Shown in pieces: positions 61,526 to 64,000 of a stretch of 64,000 nt of DNA (positions are counted from its first letter, which is position 1; each line of letters begins with the position of its first letter). The position numbers were made by a program, and so were the translations under genes. Below the pieces are notes generated by a model. It was not told the DNA's origin. It saw only the letters and a list, made by a program, of their open reading frames with translations, and searched no databases. The stretch is from Ramlibacter albus (lineage in GTDB: Bacteria > Pseudomonadota > Gammaproteobacteria > Burkholderiales > Burkholderiaceae_C): positions 168,156-232,155 of the forward strand of contig NZ_JACORU010000009.1 of assembly GCF_014297445.1 (NCBI RefSeq), in the 5' to 3' direction.

Positions 61526-62473
61526 ATGATTCCAGATACCCTGCTGTTCATCTTGGGGGCAGGAGCTAGCTGCCCCTTCGGTTTGCCGTCTGGGGCCGGC
61601 TTGCGGTCGGTCTTATGTCGCGACTTGCGGAGAAGTACACCACTCTCGAAGCTCGTAGAAGCGTGCGGATTTCCAGAAAGTACCGTCAGAAACTTTGCCT
61701 ACGAATTTCTGCATTCAGGCCAGAGTTCGATTGACGCCTTTCTGGCCCGCCGGCCGGACTTCCACGATGTCGGCCTTCACGCGATTGCTGCAGCGCTCAT
61801 GCCGAGCGAGAACCGTGACCTGCTGTACATCAATCCCGATCAGGACGCCTGGGGAGATAGCAATTGGTTGGGATATTTGTGGCAGCGCATGTGCCTTGAA
61901 GTAAACGATCCCAAACTTCTTCCGCTGAATACTGTCGCATTCATTACGTTCAACTACGATAGGACCGTCGAGAACTTCCTGCAAACAAGTATCCAGTACA
62001 CGTTCAACCTCAACCCGGATGCGGCGCAGGAAATCGTGCAGGAGTTCCCCATCTTTCACATGTACGGTGATCTAGGGGACTACGAGCCTGGCCATGGCTA
62101 CCGCTTTGGCGATGCGGTTGATGTGAGCCGGATCAAGCATGCCGTGAGCAGGTTGCGCGTTGTACCCAACACGCGACCGGAGCGTGACCATGGTTGCGAA
62201 AAGATGATCAGCGTCGCGAAGCAAACCGTGTTCCTTGGGTTTGGCTTTGACGACATGAACTGCCATCGATTGGCGTTTCAAGATATCAAAGTCGGAGACG
62301 GCTCAAAAGGTCACACGGCGTACGCGACGTCGTACGGCATGACGGACGCCGAGCGTCACATTGCAAAGCAGCGCGTTTCGTCAACACAGTGCGAAGTGCA
62401 CATGATGGACGACGACGTGGACTGCTTGAGGGCACTGAGGGAGTATGCGAGTCTGCTTCATGTGCTAGCGTAA
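61526..62473 (+). CDS. SIR2-like NAD-binding protein, candidate defence effector
   Basis: 315 residues. Nucleotide-binding LLFILGAGASCPFGLPSG (residues 6-23), TFNYDR (141-146, the FNYD motif of SIR2-like families), histidine in FHMYGDLG (H178, catalytic candidate), and VFLGFGFDDMN near the end. This is the SIR2 version used in Thoeris- and Argonaute-associated systems, where it destroys NAD+. No partner sensor is coded directly beside it: the next gene is an MNT protein 80 bases away. The role is inferred from motif plus context. Confidence 0.85.
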   Translation: MIPDTLLFILGAGASCPFGLPSGAGLRSVLCRDLRRSTPLSKLVEACGFPESTVRNFAYEFLHSGQSSIDAFLARRPDFHDVGLHAIAAALMPSENRDLLYINPDQDAWGDSNWLGYLWQRMCLEVNDPKLLPLNTVAFITFNYDRTVENFLQTSIQYTFNLNPDAAQEIVQEFPIFHMYGDLGDYEPGHGYRFGDAVDVSRIKHAVSRLRVVPNTRPERDHGCEKMISVAKQTVFLGFGFDDMNCHRLAFQDIKVGDGSKGHTAYATSYGMTDAERHIAKQRVSSTQCEVHMMDDDVDCLRALREYASLLHVLA

Positions 62474-62500
62474 AAAGACCAACCCGTTGCGGTGTCTGCT

Positions 62501-62520
62501 CCCTGTCAGTTCTGACAGGG
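62501..62520. repeat. Perfect inverted repeat between SIR2-like and MNT genes
   Basis: CCCTGTCAG-TT-CTGACAGGG, two 9-base arms with a 2-base centre. No T run follows, so an operator (for example for the MNT gene) is as likely as a weak terminator. Confidence 0.6.
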
Positions 62521-62553
62521 GTGCTGGACGGGGTCACTCGATCACCGAGTCAA

Positions 62554-62853
62554 ATGTCCGAAGTGCTCTGCTCCGACCTCCTCACCATCCACCGCGATCG
62601 CATCCGCGAGATCGCGGTGCACCAGCACTGCGTGAAGGTCCAGGTCTTTGGTTCGGTTGCCCGAGGCGAAGAAACAGCGGAGAGCGACATCGACTTCCTC
62701 GTCACGCCGACGGAAAAGACCACGCTGATCGATATCGGTGCCCTCCGTGTCGAGTACCGGCAACTGCTCGGCCGAGAAGTGGACGTCCTGACGCCGGGCG
62801 CACTGCCGCCGGAGATCCGAGAGCGTGTGCTGCGCGAGGCGCGGGAGATTTGA
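62554..62853 (+). CDS. MNT-type minimal nucleotidyltransferase
   Basis: 99 residues; VQVFGSVARGEETAESDIDFLV holds the GS-x9-D-x-D signature (GS at 33-34, Asp 45 and 47), with a third acid in REVDVLTP. Such MNT proteins usually serve as antitoxins that AMPylate HEPN toxins. No HEPN gene follows (the next 67 bases are non-coding), so it may be an orphan or the partner was lost. ATG 62554 is preferred because upstream in-frame codons cover the SIR2 3' end and the palindrome. Confidence 0.85.
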   Translation: MSEVLCSDLLTIHRDRIREIAVHQHCVKVQVFGSVARGEETAESDIDFLVTPTEKTTLIDIGALRVEYRQLLGREVDVLTPGALPPEIRERVLREAREI

Positions 62854-62920
62854 TCTTGTTTGGAGGCCAACTAGGCTACGCGTCTCTCGACCCTCGACAC
62901 GCCGGAAACTTCGTGCACCC

Positions 62921-63697
62921 CTAGAACTTCGAGCCGACGTTGGCGCCTCTATACGTCGTCCGAAGGATCATCGATTCGCCGCATCGCGGGCACGAAGGCG
63001 GCTCGACGGAGCGCGCGGCGCCTGGTTGAACTCCACGAACGCTGCGGAGCATCTGGTGCAACTCCTCGCCATCCATGAGGTGCAGCCGCTTGCCTTGCGC
63101 GAAGTCCTTCGCTGCCGGCGTGAAGCGCCCTGACGTCACGACAAAGCCTCCATCCGCCTTTCGCGCCGCCATCACGCCGAACAGCTCGCGCACGACTTCC
63201 ACACCCACCACGGAGGTCTTCCACTGTTTGCACTGGACAAAGAAGGTGTGCCCACCCTTGTGGAGGACCAAGTCGACTCCACCATCCGCACCGCCACCCC
63301 CGATCTCATCGACGGTGTAGCCCCTCAATCGAAATGCTTCACCAACAAGGAGCTCGAACTCGCGCCAGGAAATCCCGTTGAGCGCGGAGGCGTCAGGCTT
63401 CGAGGCAACGTCGGTCACCAGCTGCCCGCGCTTGCGTCGCCCGAAGAACGACGCGATGGCGCCTCCAATGCAGATGAGCGGGACGATGTACTGTCCCACA
63501 GTCGCCAATCCTGCAAACACGGACCGCTGGAGCAGGCCCGAAAGTTCGGCAGGCGTGGCTCCCTTGCCGATCGGCATGCCGGCAATCTTGTGGAGTACGA
63601 GATAGCTGACGATTGCAGCGACCACGCCGACCCACCAGGGCAACAGCGCGAACAACTCGAAGAGTGCGTCAGCCGCGCCGTTCTTTCTTCTCCCCAT
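62921..63697 (-). CDS. Membrane-anchored Mrr-type endonuclease, zinc ribbon truncated
   Basis: 258 residues. Two membrane helices (about 20-37 and 66-86) come first, then a Mrr/PD-(D/E)xK nuclease (about 105-215) with E120, D142 (GGVDLV) and QCK (155-157). A zinc ribbon begins CPRCGESMILRTTYRGANVG and stops at GSKF. The TAG at 62921-62923 stands where relatives have Trp (FWGC): past it the frame reads GCTKFPACRGSRDA up to another TAG at 62876, giving the missing cysteine pair. So one TGG-to-TAG change (or a sequencing error) removes the second half of the ribbon. The nuclease core is intact. Confidence 0.87.
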   Translation of the reverse strand: MGRRKNGAADALFELFALLPWWVGVVAAIVSYLVLHKIAGMPIGKGATPAELSGLLQRSVFAGLATVGQYIVPLICIGGAIASFFGRRKRGQLVTDVASKPDASALNGISWREFELLVGEAFRLRGYTVDEIGGGGADGGVDLVLHKGGHTFFVQCKQWKTSVVGVEVVRELFGVMAARKADGGFVVTSGRFTPAAKDFAQGKRLHLMDGEELHQMLRSVRGVQPGAARSVEPPSCPRCGESMILRTTYRGANVGSKF

Positions 63698-64000
63698 CCT
63701 GCTTGTCTCCCAACTACTCGGCGTCCATCGTAGCCGTCACATTCAACTTCCACCAGCACTTCGTCACTTCCAAATTGGATGAGTACCAACAACGCATATT
63801 CAGTATCAATGGGCTTAGACAAAGTTCTTCCACCAGTTGGAGGTTGTGCGCCTTGCGTGCACGCTGCACCATCGGACAGAAGTGGCTCCGCTTGTCTGAA
63901 CAGCTTTCCCCGATTTTTAAGTGGATTCCGTGCGGGTTGCCAACGGTGCAGAGATGTCCACGGCGGCGGGCGTCGCTTGCGACGAACGCACGACGCGGTG
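63698..64000. other. No gene recognised at the right edge
   Basis: 303 bases upstream of the Mrr-type gene. Short open frames are present on both strands but none has a recognisable domain, ribosome site or codon bias. It may hold the promoter of the Mrr-type gene, or belong to a gene continuing beyond the window. Confidence 0.5.

Overview
The window looks like a chromosomal segment of a high-GC betaproteobacterium (Burkholderiales, probably Comamonadaceae, in the Ramlibacter/Variovorax neighbourhood). This rests on protein style (NirBD/NasC/YbiB/SUMT order, DarP-PmbA-Mog, TctC/Bug receptors, rpsU-yqeY), on GC/GGC-rich codon use, and on the short palindromic repeats scattered through it. No rRNA, tRNA, CRISPR array or classical insertion sequence was recognised.

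Layout. 1-2.3 kb: the 5' part of an ABC solute receptor, an Hsp20 and tsaD. 2.3-20.1 kb: a nearly complete nitrate-assimilation regulon. It holds a NasR-like NIT-ANTAR antiterminator, nrtABC, a membrane nitrate-sensor-like histidine kinase with its own CheY-like and CheX-like partners, a NarK-type porter, a PP2C/Ser-Thr-kinase fusion on the other strand, nirB-nirD-nasC, ybiB, and cobA for siroheme. Three -24/-12 (sigma-54) promoter candidates sit before nrtA, narK and nirB. The nrtA leader carries two A1/G4 hexaloop hairpins whose second stem overlaps a perfect intrinsic terminator, which is the ANTAR antitermination arrangement. The inferred control is nitrogen limitation through sigma-54 plus nitrate through NasR.

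20.1-35.2 kb: housekeeping and signalling genes (BaiN-like flavoprotein, double-GAF hybrid kinase, rpsU-yqeY, pmbA, darP, mog, cysE, trmJ, a SulP transporter with STAS and cNMP domains). They are followed by a four-gene 2-oxoacid:ferredoxin oxidoreductase operon whose last gene is a GltD-like flavoprotein fused to a two-cluster ferredoxin. 35.4-44 kb: suhB, mutS, an Anbu-type proteasome homologue facing a protein kinase fused to a cNMP domain, a lipase-like hydrolase, uppP, and an ECF sigma/cupin anti-sigma pair. 44-50.3 kb: a GIY-YIG nuclease remnant inside palindromic repeats, then a catabolic cluster (TctC, CaiB-type CoA-transferase, HMG-CoA-lyase-like enzyme, LysR, fused aconitase-type hydratase) that could degrade a branched C5 diacid. 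50.3-56.8 kb: small enzymes and a LytS/LytTR two-component operon with two 2TM proteins. 56.8-58.6 kb: glnS.

58.6-64 kb is different. GC is lower, codon use changes, and the genes look like defence genes: a Dam-type methylase, a 4-TM protein and a DGQHR protein in one tight operon, then a SIR2-like protein, a lone MNT nucleotidyltransferase, and an Mrr-like membrane nuclease cut short by an amber codon inside its zinc ribbon. The island starts right after glnS, whose 3' third already shows altered codon use.

Best candidates for something undescribed: (i) the nitrate-linked CheA-like/CheY/CheX module; (ii) the Dam-4TM-DGQHR operon; (iii) the GIY-YIG-associated palindromes, related copies of which are inserted in frame inside nrtB, mutS and the aconitase-type gene.
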